Below are positions 6,307 to 14,168 of a stretch of DNA of 20,773 bases, one piece after another (position 1 is the stretch's first letter; each line of letters starts with the position of its first letter). The notes under the pieces are model-generated. The model had not been told where the DNA came from, did no database searches, and was given only the letters and a program-made list of their open reading frames with translations. The DNA lies in the NCBI GenBank assembly GCA_045643125.1, contig JAZUKE010000056.1:1-20773 (forward strand), read 5' to 3'. The stretch is from UBA1206 sp045643125 (GTDB lineage: Bacteria > Bacillota > Clostridia > Oscillospirales > CAG-382). The position numbers were made by a program, and so were the translations under genes.

Positions 6307-7398
6307 ATGGATAATACGATAAAACTTGCAGTCTCCGGCTATGACAGACAGCCCGAAGACAATGAAATAATCGTTTTTAACGGAGAAAAGGACGCAAAGC
6401 GCGTCGTTTCCACGACCGAATACGATTTCCGCCGTTTCGGCATTATGATATTCGGCGAAAACGGTCTGCTTTACGAAGCAGGCGGCAACCTTTACCCCAA
6501 TCAGGACGGCAGGTTCGGCTCGTGTCAGCTTTCGTTCACGATACCCGAAAACGGCTTTGCCGCGGTGTTCGGCGGAGATGCCGGCGAAAAGATTTGGGAC
6601 GTTTACAGATACGCATTTGAAGGCGCTATGCTCTACAACGCCACGATGGTCATACCCCGCGAAGTCTTCGGGACGCTCGACAAGGCTGCATCATCTCTCA
6701 CGCTCTGCCACGACAACGCGAAGCCTTACGACGAAAACGCAGTAAAATTCCTGTTCGTCGGCAACAGCAGCACTTATTTCAACGGCACTCCTCTCAAATT
6801 CCGTTCTCTCGCAAGAGCAGCGGGGTTCAACGTGGAAGTCACCTATTCGACGTTCGGCAGCGCGTTTCTGCACGAATTTGCCGACGAAAACCACGAAAGA
6901 GGCAAGTTTATGCGTGCCAGCCTCGCCGAAAGACGTTACGACTACGTCGTGCTGCACGACGCCGCTTCCGCAACCTATGAGGACTCCAAAAAATCGCTCG
7001 ACGTTATAATTCCGCTCATAAAGGAAAACGGCGCGAAGCCTTTGTTTTACGCAAGATACACGTCCGTGACCGAAGAAGCGGCAAGGCTCAGACGGTCGCT
7101 TGAATACAACGAAATATACAGCCGTCTCGCGTCGGATTTCGGCACTATATCATCGCCCGCGTGCATCGCGTTTTCGATCTGCACGAAGCTGTACCCGGAA
7201 ATAAACCTTTACGCCGACGACAGATCGCACCACTCCTCGGCAGGCAGTTATCTCATCGCCGCGACCTGGCTTTACACCTATCTCGGCAAGTCGCCGATGG
7301 GCAACGCCTACACCGCGCATTTTGACGAAAAAACGGTGAAAGCTTTGCAGGAATGTGCGTGCCTCGCGGTTGAGGTCGGCGAAAGTTATCTTAAATGA
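6307..7398 (+). CDS. SGNH/GDSL-type hydrolase with N-terminal beta domain
   Basis: 363 aa with no signal peptide, so probably cytoplasmic. The C-terminal part (about 146-330) has the SGNH esterase blocks: FLFVGNSST (148-156) with Ser-154 as nucleophile, a Gly block around TFGSAF (182-187), RYDYVVLHDAAS (210-221), where relatives often have LQE, and DDRSHHSSAGSYL (304-316) with Asp-305 and His-308 completing the triad. It resembles the DUF4886-like SGNH proteins. The first 140 residues look beta-rich and are not recognised. The family hydrolyses O-acyl, usually acetyl, esters on sugars. Its place directly before galactokinase suggests a carbohydrate or sugar-derivative substrate, but that is inference. 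AGAGG lies 9 nt before the ATG. Confidence 0.75.
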   Translation: MDNTIKLAVSGYDRQPEDNEIIVFNGEKDAKRVVSTTEYDFRRFGIMIFGENGLLYEAGGNLYPNQDGRFGSCQLSFTIPENGFAAVFGGDAGEKIWDVYRYAFEGAMLYNATMVIPREVFGTLDKAASSLTLCHDNAKPYDENAVKFLFVGNSSTYFNGTPLKFRSLARAAGFNVEVTYSTFGSAFLHEFADENHERGKFMRASLAERRYDYVVLHDAASATYEDSKKSLDVIIPLIKENGAKPLFYARYTSVTEEAARLRRSLEYNEIYSRLASDFGTISSPACIAFSICTKLYPEINLYADDRSHHSSAGSYLIAATWLYTYLGKSPMGNAYTAHFDEKTVKALQECACLAVEVGESYLK

Positions 7399-7414
7399 CA
7401 AAAGGTGAAACATA

Positions 7415-8704
7415 ATGAAAGCAACGGAATTTATAAAAAAAGTATCGGAAGGCGCGTTTGACGGCGTTTTCACAAAACTCTACCCTGCCGAAAAACTCTC
7501 TTACCAGAAAAACAGATATTCCTCCATTGCGTCGTCGTTCCTTGAACTTTACGGCGACCGTGAGATAGAGTTGTTCTCCGTACCCGGCAGAACGGAAGTG
7601 TCCGCCAACCACACCGACCACAACAACGGCAAAGTCATCTGCGCTTCCGTGGATATCGACATCATCTCGGTCGCGTCGAAGACCGACGAAAACAATATCT
7701 GCGTCAAGAGCGAAGGCTACCGCGAAAGCGTGATCGCGCTCGACTCCGTAAGAAGTGAGAACGTAAAACCCGGCAGCTCGTCCTCGCTCATCGCGGGTGT
7801 TGCCGATTGGTTCGTCAAGAACGGACACAAGGCGGGCGGCTTCTGCGCGTTCACGCAGAGCGACGTCATTATGGGCAGCGGCATCTCGTCTTCCGCCGCA
7901 TTTGAGGTGATGATAGGCAACATACTCAACCACTTCTACAACCGCGGACACATCTCGCCCGTCGAGCTTGCAAAAGCCGGCAAATACGCCGAAAACGAAT
8001 TTTTCGGCAAGCCCTGCGGACTTATGGACCAGGCAGCCTGCGCCGTCGGCGGACTTTCTTACATCGACTTTGCCGACCGCACCTCGCCCTACGTTGAAAA
8101 ACTGAATTTTGACTTTGCTTCCTGCGGATATATCCTCTGCCTCGTCAACACCGGCGGCAGCCACGCCAAGCTGACCGACGAATACGCGTCGCTCCCTGCC
8201 GAAATGAAGCTCATTGCCTCCGCGTATTCAAAAGAAGTCCTCCGCACCGTCAGCAAGCAGACCTTCTTCGCCGATATCGCGCTGCTTCGCAAGCAGTACG
8301 GCGACAGAGCGGTACTGCGCGCGCTGCATTATTTTGAAGAAAACGACCGCGTCGAAGCGCAGAGAGTCGCCATCAAATCCGGCAACTACCCCGCTTTCTT
8401 TGAAAACGTCACAAGATCCGGCAATTCGTCGTTCAAATATCTGCAGAACGTGTTCTGCGTAAACAACGTCACCGAGCAGGGGCTTTCGCTTGCTCTTGCG
8501 CTCTGCGACAAGCTCGGCGTCATCTCCCGCGTACACGGCGGCGGCTTTGCCGGCACCGTCCAGGCGTGGCTCAAGCCCGAACAGAAGGAGCTTTTCCGCT
8601 CCACTCTCGAAGCGGTCTTCGGTGAAGGCAGCTGTATGTTCCTCGGCGTCCGTCCCTACGGCGCGGTGAAACTCGACGAAAACAACATAATTTCGTATTC
8701 CTGA
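7415..8704 (+). CDS. galK: Galactokinase (GHMP kinase family)
   Basis: 429 aa, cytoplasmic. It phosphorylates galactose to galactose-1-phosphate with ATP at the entry to the Leloir pathway. The galactokinase signature is at 58-72 (GRTEVSANHTDHNNG), the GHMP ATP-binding motif at 154-163 (GSGISSSAAF), and the catalytic Asp is probably Asp-205 in CGLMDQAA. The third motif GGGFAGT is at 375-381. The SANHTDHNNG form differs slightly from the common GEHTDYNGG but is usual for a branch of anaerobe galactokinases. AAAGGTGA precedes the ATG, and it starts 16 bp after the SGNH hydrolase stop. No galT or galE is visible in the window. A related sugar kinase of the same subfamily cannot be fully excluded. 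Confidence 0.85.
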   Translation: MKATEFIKKVSEGAFDGVFTKLYPAEKLSYQKNRYSSIASSFLELYGDREIELFSVPGRTEVSANHTDHNNGKVICASVDIDIISVASKTDENNICVKSEGYRESVIALDSVRSENVKPGSSSSLIAGVADWFVKNGHKAGGFCAFTQSDVIMGSGISSSAAFEVMIGNILNHFYNRGHISPVELAKAGKYAENEFFGKPCGLMDQAACAVGGLSYIDFADRTSPYVEKLNFDFASCGYILCLVNTGGSHAKLTDEYASLPAEMKLIASAYSKEVLRTVSKQTFFADIALLRKQYGDRAVLRALHYFEENDRVEAQRVAIKSGNYPAFFENVTRSGNSSFKYLQNVFCVNNVTEQGLSLALALCDKLGVISRVHGGGFAGTVQAWLKPEQKELFRSTLEAVFGEGSCMFLGVRPYGAVKLDENNIISYS

Positions 8705-8710
8705 CACGCT

Positions 8711-9517
8711 ATGCCCGAAAATTCAGTAATGACGCTTTTTTCGTCGTCCGGCGGAAACTGCGTATACATAAAAAGCGGCGGCAGCGAATATCTCATTGAC
8801 GCGGGCGTTTCGGCAAAGTGTATCGAAAAGTCGCTTTGCGATATCGGCTCGACGCTCGGAAACATCAAAGCGATATTCGTCACCCACGAACATTCCGACC
8901 ATATAAAAGGTCTTGAAACGATATCCAAATACCACGGGATCCCGATCTATGCGCCGTCTCTCTGCTGCGCGGCGCTGTGCAGGTCGCCGTATGTCGCGCC
9001 TTACGTCAGTCCGCTGGAGGACGGCGTCCCCGTAAAAGTCGAAAACGCGGTCTTCACTCCGTTCAAAACGCCCCACGATTCCGCGTCGTCCTGCGGATAC
9101 GTCGTTGACCTCGGTGTCAAAAAGATCGGTCTTGCGACGGATATGGGCTACATAACGAAAAAAACAGCCGAGTATCTGACCGGCTGTGAAGGCGTTATAA
9201 TCGAATCTAACCACGACGTGGAAATGCTGAAAAACGGGGTTTATCCGTATCAGCTCAAACAGCGCATACTCGGAAATTACGGACACCTTTCCAACGAGAG
9301 CTGCGCGTCGTTCCTGCCGTATCTTGTGAAAAGCGGCACGCGCTACATCGTGCTTGCCCATCTTTCGGCGGAAAACAACACGCCTTCCCTCGCTTACGAC
9401 GAAGCGGTGAATATGCTTGAAGCAAACGGGATAACCGTCTGCGGCGGCAGCGTGTGCGGCGACGTTTATCTTGCGGTCGCCCCGCGTGACAGCAGATGCG
9501 TACTCTGCGAATTCTGA
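8711..9517 (+). CDS. walJ: WalJ/YycJ-type metallo-beta-lactamase-fold hydrolase
   Basis: 268 aa, cytoplasmic. The metal-binding motif THEHSDH (58-64) is followed by the other family blocks: PHDSASSCGY, LATDMGY, ESNHD, GNYGHLSNE and LAHLSAENNTP. This order is characteristic of the YycJ/WalJ (VicX) proteins, predicted double-strand 5'-3' exonuclease-like enzymes that in Bacilli are encoded with the WalRK two-component system. Here no walR, walK or htrA is adjacent; the gene is simply last in the galactokinase operon. The ATG follows the galK stop by 6 bp, and no clear ribosome binding site is visible, which suggests coupling to galK translation. The strong terminator at 9538-9586 ends the operon. 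Confidence 0.88.
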   Translation: MPENSVMTLFSSSGGNCVYIKSGGSEYLIDAGVSAKCIEKSLCDIGSTLGNIKAIFVTHEHSDHIKGLETISKYHGIPIYAPSLCCAALCRSPYVAPYVSPLEDGVPVKVENAVFTPFKTPHDSASSCGYVVDLGVKKIGLATDMGYITKKTAEYLTGCEGVIIESNHDVEMLKNGVYPYQLKQRILGNYGHLSNESCASFLPYLVKSGTRYIVLAHLSAENNTPSLAYDEAVNMLEANGITVCGGSVCGDVYLAVAPRDSRCVLCEF

Positions 9518-9537
9518 AATTGAATTCAACCATCATC

Positions 9538-9586
9538 AAAAGACACCGACCGAAAGAGAATTTGATTCTTTCAGTCGGTGTCTTTT
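9538..9586. terminator. Bidirectional intrinsic terminator between convergent operons
   Basis: AAAAGACACCGAC-type left arm (9538-9550) pairs with GTCGGTGTCTTTT-type right arm (9574-9586). The stem continues through one mismatch into GAAAGA/TCTTTC (9552-9557/9567-9572), with a 9-nt loop. There is a T run on the plus-strand side and an A run on the other, so it serves the plus-strand walJ operon and the minus-strand AraC gene equally. Confidence 0.92.
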
Positions 9587-9615
9587 TGTTCGTCCAAATC
9601 GGGATTTTTCGGAAA

Positions 9616-10425
9616 TTACTTTCCCTTTTCTTTTATTGCGATAAATATTTCGCCCATATCGTTTTCATCATCATTTGTTGTATAATTAACCATCAAAGAA
9701 TTGGGGGATAGTTCTTCATAATTTGTTTGCGGGAGCCATTCTTCTTTGATTTTTTTCCATGTCTTTTCGCGTGCGTCTGTCCGCGATATGCCCTCACATT
9801 TGAAACAAGCCCACATAAATAAAGGAAGCGTGATATTTTCATATTTTTCTATATCTGTGCAATCATCCGATTTGCAAATTGCTGTTTCGCTTATTTCTTC
9901 ATTTCTGTCTGCAAGTAATTCACTCAAAGAGTAAAAGAACAGATCAGGCAATCTGCCGTCATCAAGGCAAACAACCCTTTTTTTATCCCTTTCAAATTTT
10001 ACTTTAATGGTATGCGGCTCCACCTTACCGAGCCTGTAATCCATAATATAACCGCCTTTCATAAAAAGTTCGAGTTTAAGCGGCGCATATAATTTAATTT
10101 GATGCCCGCCTTTTCTTACAGCGGTCGGAGTCGCTCCGTGAAAACGGGTAAAGGCTTTTGTAAAGCTGTCAACGGATTCATACCCATATTTCAAAGCAAT
10201 ATCTATTACTTTTTCATCGCCGGAAAGAATATCTTGCCCCGCCCCGGCCAGTCTGCGGTTTCTGATATACTCACCTACGGTGAATCCGCAAAGCAAAGAA
10301 AATGATTTTTGAAAGTAATACGGTGAAATATACGCTTTCGCCGCTATATCTTCAATTTTCAATTCACTCGTAAGATTCGCTTCGATATACCCGATTGCCT
10401 CACTTATGCTCTCGATCCAATTCAT
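9616..10425 (-). CDS. AraC-family regulator with GyrI-like effector-binding domain
   Basis: 269 aa. The N-terminal about 105 residues are an AraC/XylS double helix-turn-helix: LKIEDIAAKAYISPYYFQKSF-type first motif at 22-42 and ALKYGYESVDSFTKAFTRF-type second motif at 77-95, followed by GATPTAVRK. The rest (about 113-269) matches the layout of the GyrI-like small-molecule-binding domain of Rob/BmrR-type regulators, which sense amphipathic or cationic compounds. GGAG lies 7 nt before the ATG. A TATAAT hexamer lies upstream at 10460-10455 without a good -35. The coding sequence is visibly more AT-rich, with different codon choice, than its neighbours, consistent with later acquisition. Its target may be the adjacent membrane protein gene or itself. 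Confidence 0.85.
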   Translation of the reverse strand: MNWIESISEAIGYIEANLTSELKIEDIAAKAYISPYYFQKSFSLLCGFTVGEYIRNRRLAGAGQDILSGDEKVIDIALKYGYESVDSFTKAFTRFHGATPTAVRKGGHQIKLYAPLKLELFMKGGYIMDYRLGKVEPHTIKVKFERDKKRVVCLDDGRLPDLFFYSLSELLADRNEEISETAICKSDDCTDIEKYENITLPLFMWACFKCEGISRTDAREKTWKKIKEEWLPQTNYEELSPNSLMVNYTTNDDENDMGEIFIAIKEKGK

Positions 10426-10521
10426 TTTTCGGCTCCGTCCTTTCTGTGAGACTGATTATATCAAAGTATCATACATGTTTCTCGCTTTATTGTGCTATAT
10501 TTTGTCCGGCAATATCAGCTT

Positions 10522-11433
10522 TCAAAAAATGCCGGGTAAAATTTCTGCGATCGCAAGTCCTGCGCCGAAAGACACGGCGTTAGCCGCCAAAGCATACACA
10601 ATATAAAACCAAACGGGCTTTGCTTTTTCGGTGAATTTTCTCATCAGAAAAACGTAAAGCACGGCTTCAAAAGCGAATACCGCGAATTCAAGACCGATAT
10701 ATCCGCGCACGAACGCGACATAACCTGAGCGGAAATTGATAAAGTTCAGAAGGACGTTCAGAACGATCTGCGTTGCCGTGTTGACTGCCGCAAGGAGCAG
10801 CAGCACTTTCTTCCCGCGGAAGCCGAACAAAAGCGCAATGCCCATTTCAATGGCTATCGTGATGACGATGCGTGCAGCGAGAGAGACCGTCTCCTGCTGC
10901 CATTGATAAGTTCTGCGGGCGTTCAGTCTGCCGGCTGCGCCGACGTCCGCACCCGCCATATCAACGGTATAGCAGGTGTCAAAAGCGTATCTTTCGCAAA
11001 TCCCGCTGACTGCAAACGTTTTTGTTTCGGGGTAATACAAAAGTATCTTGAATTTCTGCGGCGGATAGTACCTTGAATCGATCTCTTTGGTTTCGTTTAC
11101 CTTCCATATAGTTTCCTGAAGGAAATAATATCCGTCTGAGTCTTCATATCCGACAAAAGCTCGCCATATATCCTCGGTTATGTCCAGATAAGAATATCGC
11201 TCGTTTCCGTTATGATATGCGCTTTCCTCGTTCCCGTCCCAGACAGAGGAAGGCCCCGTTGACGGCTTTTCCGAAAGCAGCGTGCCGTAGCAAAGCACGT
11301 CGCCCATATTTTCAAATTTTATGCACACCGACGCCTTCGGACCGGTATCCGCATCCGCGGTCATCGGCAGAAAGGCTGATAAGTACAACATACAGATAAG
11401 CAGGCATATTGTTCTCTTTATGCTTTTGTTCAC
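10522..11433 (-). CDS. Exported-domain membrane protein with four C-terminal TM helices, function unknown
   Basis: 303 aa. Residues 1-28 are a signal peptide or first membrane anchor, ending near ADADTGP. Residues 30-180 form an extracytoplasmic domain rich in aromatic residues and beta-forming stretches, with Cys-37, Cys-48, Cys-146 and Cys-154 that could pair. Four membrane helices follow at about 185-205, 209-232, 238-264 and 273-298. I do not recognise the family by a specific motif. The start is GTG at 11433, supported by GAGG 7 nt upstream that overlaps the TGA stop of tmcAL, so the two genes are cotranscribed and probably coupled. CCGGCA/TGCCGG arms around the stop (10506-10535) could form a weak hairpin. 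Confidence 0.72.
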   Translation of the reverse strand: MNKSIKRTICLLICMLYLSAFLPMTADADTGPKASVCIKFENMGDVLCYGTLLSEKPSTGPSSVWDGNEESAYHNGNERYSYLDITEDIWRAFVGYEDSDGYYFLQETIWKVNETKEIDSRYYPPQKFKILLYYPETKTFAVSGICERYAFDTCYTVDMAGADVGAAGRLNARRTYQWQQETVSLAARIVITIAIEMGIALLFGFRGKKVLLLLAAVNTATQIVLNVLLNFINFRSGYVAFVRGYIGLEFAVFAFEAVLYVFLMRKFTEKAKPVWFYIVYALAANAVSFGAGLAIAEILPGIF

Positions 11434-11442
11434 GATAATACC

Positions 11443-12552
11443 TCATTTCATATACGGCGTCATTCTGAGCGGATTGTATTCCCTGCCGGAAGCAAGGGAA
11501 AGCACGCTGTCGGCGGCGAAAGAAACGGCAAAGTCGAGTTTTGCATTCTCCGACAGTTTGAGATAGTCCGCGGGCTTCGTCAGCACGGGGATCGAGAAAT
11601 AATGTCTGTTTTCGCCGAGATATGCCCTGCCCTTTTCGTTCGCGGCAAGCACGAGCGCATAGGACGGGCGCTTTTTTTGATATTCCTTGCCTATCCCGAA
11701 CAGGGTGAACAGCGTCGTCCGGCGTATCCTTGCGTTCGTGAGGTTGGGCGACGAAGCATTAGCGTAAAGCTCCTCGAGCGTCGTTGAGCGCATAGCCGCG
11801 TCGCGGATACGCAGGAACGAGCCTTCGTCGATGCCGTAAACGGGATTTTTGCCGGCGGCAAGGCGCATTGACGCGATAAGCGTGGTGTCAAGCTTTTTCG
11901 TCTCCCAGATCGCGGAATTTTCGAGCAGAAGCGACGTTTTTTCGGGCAGTATCGCTCCGCTTCCCGAAAGTATGGCTTTGCGGAGCGTGGACGACGACGC
12001 ATATTCGGAGGCTCGACGGACGAAAAACGGCGTGATATACGGCGAAACCTCGCTTATGGCGCGCAGGTATTCGACGCCGAGGATGTTGTTCGGCTTCGTC
12101 ATCAGTTCGGAATATTCGGGCATATTTTCTTCGAGTATCGCCTTTGAGGCTTTGGGGTAGGAAAGATTCGGGTGGAGCGAAATATATTCGGTTATTTTTT
12201 GCCGCGTAAGGAACGACGCGGCTTTTTTCAGCATTTCGCCGTCGTCTTCGCAGCCGAATCCGAGGGACGCCGCGCCGAGAGACGCGGCGAGCGACACGCC
12301 CGAAAGCGCAAAGTCCTTTGCCGAGAGGGTGCAGAACGGAAACGGAAGCTCAACGACGAGGTCAACTCCGTTTTCAACGGCGATGCGGGCGCGCAGATAT
12401 TTTTCGGCAATGGCGACCTCCCCGCGCTGTACGGCGTTGCCGGACATAACGCACACGACCGTGCCGAACGTCCTGTGCAGCGTGTCGATGAGATATTTGT
12501 GACCGAAATGGAACGGATTGAACTCCGATATTACAAAAACAGCGTTATTCAT
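11443..12552 (-). CDS. tmcAL: tRNA(Met) cytidine acetate ligase (TmcAL/YlbM)
   Basis: 369 aa, cytoplasmic. It uses acetate and ATP to make N4-acetylcytidine at the wobble position of elongator tRNA(Met), via an acetyl-adenylate. The nucleotidyltransferase HIGH-like motif is FNPFHFGHKYL (11-21), followed by VMSGNAVQRGEVAI (35-48) and the later TKPNNILGVEYLRA block, all typical of the family. It is somewhat shorter than the roughly 400-415 aa of Bacillus. The correct start is the ATG at 12552, with GGGGG 7-8 nt upstream. An in-frame extension to 12624 runs through the promoter and is rejected. It is divergent from ackA, a conserved association in Bacillota that ties the enzyme to acetate metabolism. 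Confidence 0.93.
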   Translation of the reverse strand: MNNAVFVISEFNPFHFGHKYLIDTLHRTFGTVVCVMSGNAVQRGEVAIAEKYLRARIAVENGVDLVVELPFPFCTLSAKDFALSGVSLAASLGAASLGFGCEDDGEMLKKAASFLTRQKITEYISLHPNLSYPKASKAILEENMPEYSELMTKPNNILGVEYLRAISEVSPYITPFFVRRASEYASSSTLRKAILSGSGAILPEKTSLLLENSAIWETKKLDTTLIASMRLAAGKNPVYGIDEGSFLRIRDAAMRSTTLEELYANASSPNLTNARIRRTTLFTLFGIGKEYQKKRPSYALVLAANEKGRAYLGENRHYFSIPVLTKPADYLKLSENAKLDFAVSFAADSVLSLASGREYNPLRMTPYMK

Positions 12553-12586
12553 TCCAAATTCCCCCTTGATTTTTACGTTTATATAA

Positions 12587-12615
12587 AGTATAATGGATAA
12601 GTAAAAAAATGTCAA
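12587..12615 (-). promoter_or_regulatory. Consensus promoter of tmcAL
   Basis: Minus-strand -35 TTGACA (12615-12610), 17-bp spacer, -10 TATACT (12592-12587). The start would be near 12580, about 28 bases upstream of the ATG. The left arm of the inverted repeat at 12619-12681 begins 4 bp upstream of the -35 hexamer. Confidence 0.9.
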
Positions 12616-12618
12616 GTC

Positions 12619-12681
12619 GGGCATTTGTAAAAAACGATCGTTTATTATTGGATAAGTTTTAACGAAGTTTTACAAGTGCCC
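12619..12681. promoter_or_regulatory. Long inverted repeat in the tmcAL-ackA divergent region
   Basis: GGGCATTTGTAAAA (12619-12632) and TTTTACAAGTGCCC (12668-12681) are inverted copies with one mismatch in 14 bp. The 35-bp interval contains a second palindrome overlapping the left arm's A run, AAACGATCGTTT (12632-12643). The repeat lies between the tmcAL promoter and the ackA ribosome binding site. It could be a paired operator or a structured ackA leader. No clear ackA promoter hexamers were found here. Confidence 0.7.
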
Positions 12682-12709
12682 TCAAAAAAGTCAAAGGAGA
12701 CAATCAACA

Positions 12710-13921
12710 ATGTACATTCTCGTAGTAAACGCAGGCTCTTCATCGCTCAAATATCAGCTTTTTGATATGGACACGAAGGAAGTAAAGGCAAAAGGTCTTT
12801 GCGAGTGCATCGGTATCGAAGGCGGTCATATGAAGCACGAAGCCGGCGACAAAAAGCACGAAGTTTTCCAATCCATCCCCACGCACGCCGAAGCCACCAA
12901 AATGGTCGTTGACGCGCTCGTGAACAAAGAATACGGCTGCATCGACTCGCTCGAACAAATCAGCGCAGTCGGTCACCGCATAGTCCAGGGCGGTCCGTGG
13001 CTCGTTCAGTCCGTCCTCGTTGACGACGAAGTGCTTGAAAAACTCCGCCGCTGCATCGACCTCGCTCCCCTTCACACCAAACCCCACCTTCTCGGCATCG
13101 AAGGCTGTATGTCCGTTATGCCCGGCATCCCGCAGGTACTCGTCATCGACACCGCTTTCCATCAGACGATGCCCGAAAAGGCTTATATGTACCCCATTCC
13201 CTATGAGCTTTATGAAAAATACGCCATCCGCCGTTACGGCTTCCACGGCACGAGCCACAGATACGTTTCCGGCAAGTGCATAGAATATATGGGCGGCAAA
13301 GCCGAAGGCACCAGAATAATCACCTGCCACCTCGGCAACGGCTCCTCCATTTCCGCAGTCAAGGACGGCAAGATCGTCGATACGAGTATGGGCTTCACCC
13401 CGCTTGACGGCATCATTATGGGCTCGCGCTGCGGCGCAGTCGATCCCGCGATCGTTCCGTTCATTATGGAAAAAGAGAACATCGCTCCGAGCGATATGCA
13501 GAGCTGGATGAACAAGAAATGCGGTCTTCTCGGCGTTTCCGGCGTCAGCAGCGACCTCAGAGGCGTTATGGAAGCAAGAAAGAACGGCAACGAACGCGCC
13601 GCCCTTGCTTATGACATCCTCGTTTACGACATCAAGAAATACATAGGCTCCTACACCGCAGTCCTCGGCGGCGTTGACGCCATCGTGTTCACCGCAGGCA
13701 TCGGCGAAAACAACTCCGAAGTCCGCGCCGACGTGCTGAAGGATATGGAATACCTCGGCATCAAGATCGACCCCGAAAGAAACGCCCTCGGCAAAAAACT
13801 GCCCGAGCCGGCTCTTATCTCCGCTGACGATTCCAAGGTCAAGGTTTACGTCATTATGACCGACGAAGAATACGTCATCGCTTCCGATACGCAGAAAATC
13901 GTTGAAAATCTTAACAAATAG
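12710..13921 (+). CDS. ackA: Acetate kinase
   Basis: 403 aa, cytoplasmic. It makes ATP and acetate from acetyl phosphate and ADP, the usual energy-yielding end of fermentation in Clostridia. The signatures are VVNAGSSSLKYQLF (5-18), DTAFHQTMP (147-155) with the catalytic Asp-147, RYGFHGTSH (175-183) and CHLGNGSS. Two normally very conserved stretches are altered: GHRIVQGGP (88-96) instead of GHRVVHGGE, and LAPLHTKPHLLGIEGC instead of LAPLHNPxNLxGI. The catalytic Arg-90 and His-122 of those segments are still present, so activity is expected. AAAGGAG lies 10 nt upstream of the ATG. No phosphotransacetylase gene is adjacent. A 76-aa gene follows 10 bp downstream. Confidence 0.94.
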   Translation: MYILVVNAGSSSLKYQLFDMDTKEVKAKGLCECIGIEGGHMKHEAGDKKHEVFQSIPTHAEATKMVVDALVNKEYGCIDSLEQISAVGHRIVQGGPWLVQSVLVDDEVLEKLRRCIDLAPLHTKPHLLGIEGCMSVMPGIPQVLVIDTAFHQTMPEKAYMYPIPYELYEKYAIRRYGFHGTSHRYVSGKCIEYMGGKAEGTRIITCHLGNGSSISAVKDGKIVDTSMGFTPLDGIIMGSRCGAVDPAIVPFIMEKENIAPSDMQSWMNKKCGLLGVSGVSSDLRGVMEARKNGNERAALAYDILVYDIKKYIGSYTAVLGGVDAIVFTAGIGENNSEVRADVLKDMEYLGIKIDPERNALGKKLPEPALISADDSKVKVYVIMTDEEYVIASDTQKIVENLNK

Positions 13922-13931
13922 GAGGTAAAAT

Positions 13932-14162
13932 ATGAAAAAAACAATTTGCGGAAAAGTTTACGACACCGAAAAGTCCGTCGTTGTCAAGAAGCTGACCTTC
14001 GGTAACTTCGGCGACGCGGACGGCTACGAAAAGACGCTTTATTTCCAGACGGATATCGAAAAATATTTCGTCTACACCAACGGCGGAGCCGATTCCCCTT
14101 ACCCTGAAGAGACAATAAAACGTATCTCCGAAGAAAAAGCGGTTGCTGAATTCGGGATATAA
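13932..14162 (+). CDS. Small hypothetical protein with GKVYDTEKS motif
   Basis: 76 aa, soluble. It begins MKKTICGKVYDTEKS, continues with a central KTLYFQTDIEKYFVY stretch and ends with an acidic helix (ISEEKAVAEFG). This layout (GKxYDTE, then ETLYxTxxGxYFL, then GG, then xEEEA) matches from memory a widespread family of short uncharacterised proteins in gut Clostridia, many of them on mobile elements. This copy is shortened in the middle. AGGAGG lies 6 nt upstream of the ATG and the gene starts 10 bp after ackA, so it is expressed with ackA. The terminator follows 7 bp after the stop. No function can be assigned. Confidence 0.75.
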   Translation: MKKTICGKVYDTEKSVVVKKLTFGNFGDADGYEKTLYFQTDIEKYFVYTNGGADSPYPEETIKRISEEKAVAEFGI

Positions 14163-14168
14163 AAAAAC

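Noticed and set aside
7391..8164. 257-codon minus-strand open frame opposite galK
   Set aside because: Shadow of galactokinase; no ribosome binding site and no domain motif.
8723..9529. 268-codon minus-strand open frame opposite walJ
   Set aside because: Shadow frame; the plus-strand product carries the full metallo-beta-lactamase motif set.
12625..12660. CcpA (cre) operator upstream of ackA
   Set aside because: I compared the region with the cre consensus TGWAANCGNTNWCA and found no acceptable match; the inverted repeat is reported without a named regulator.
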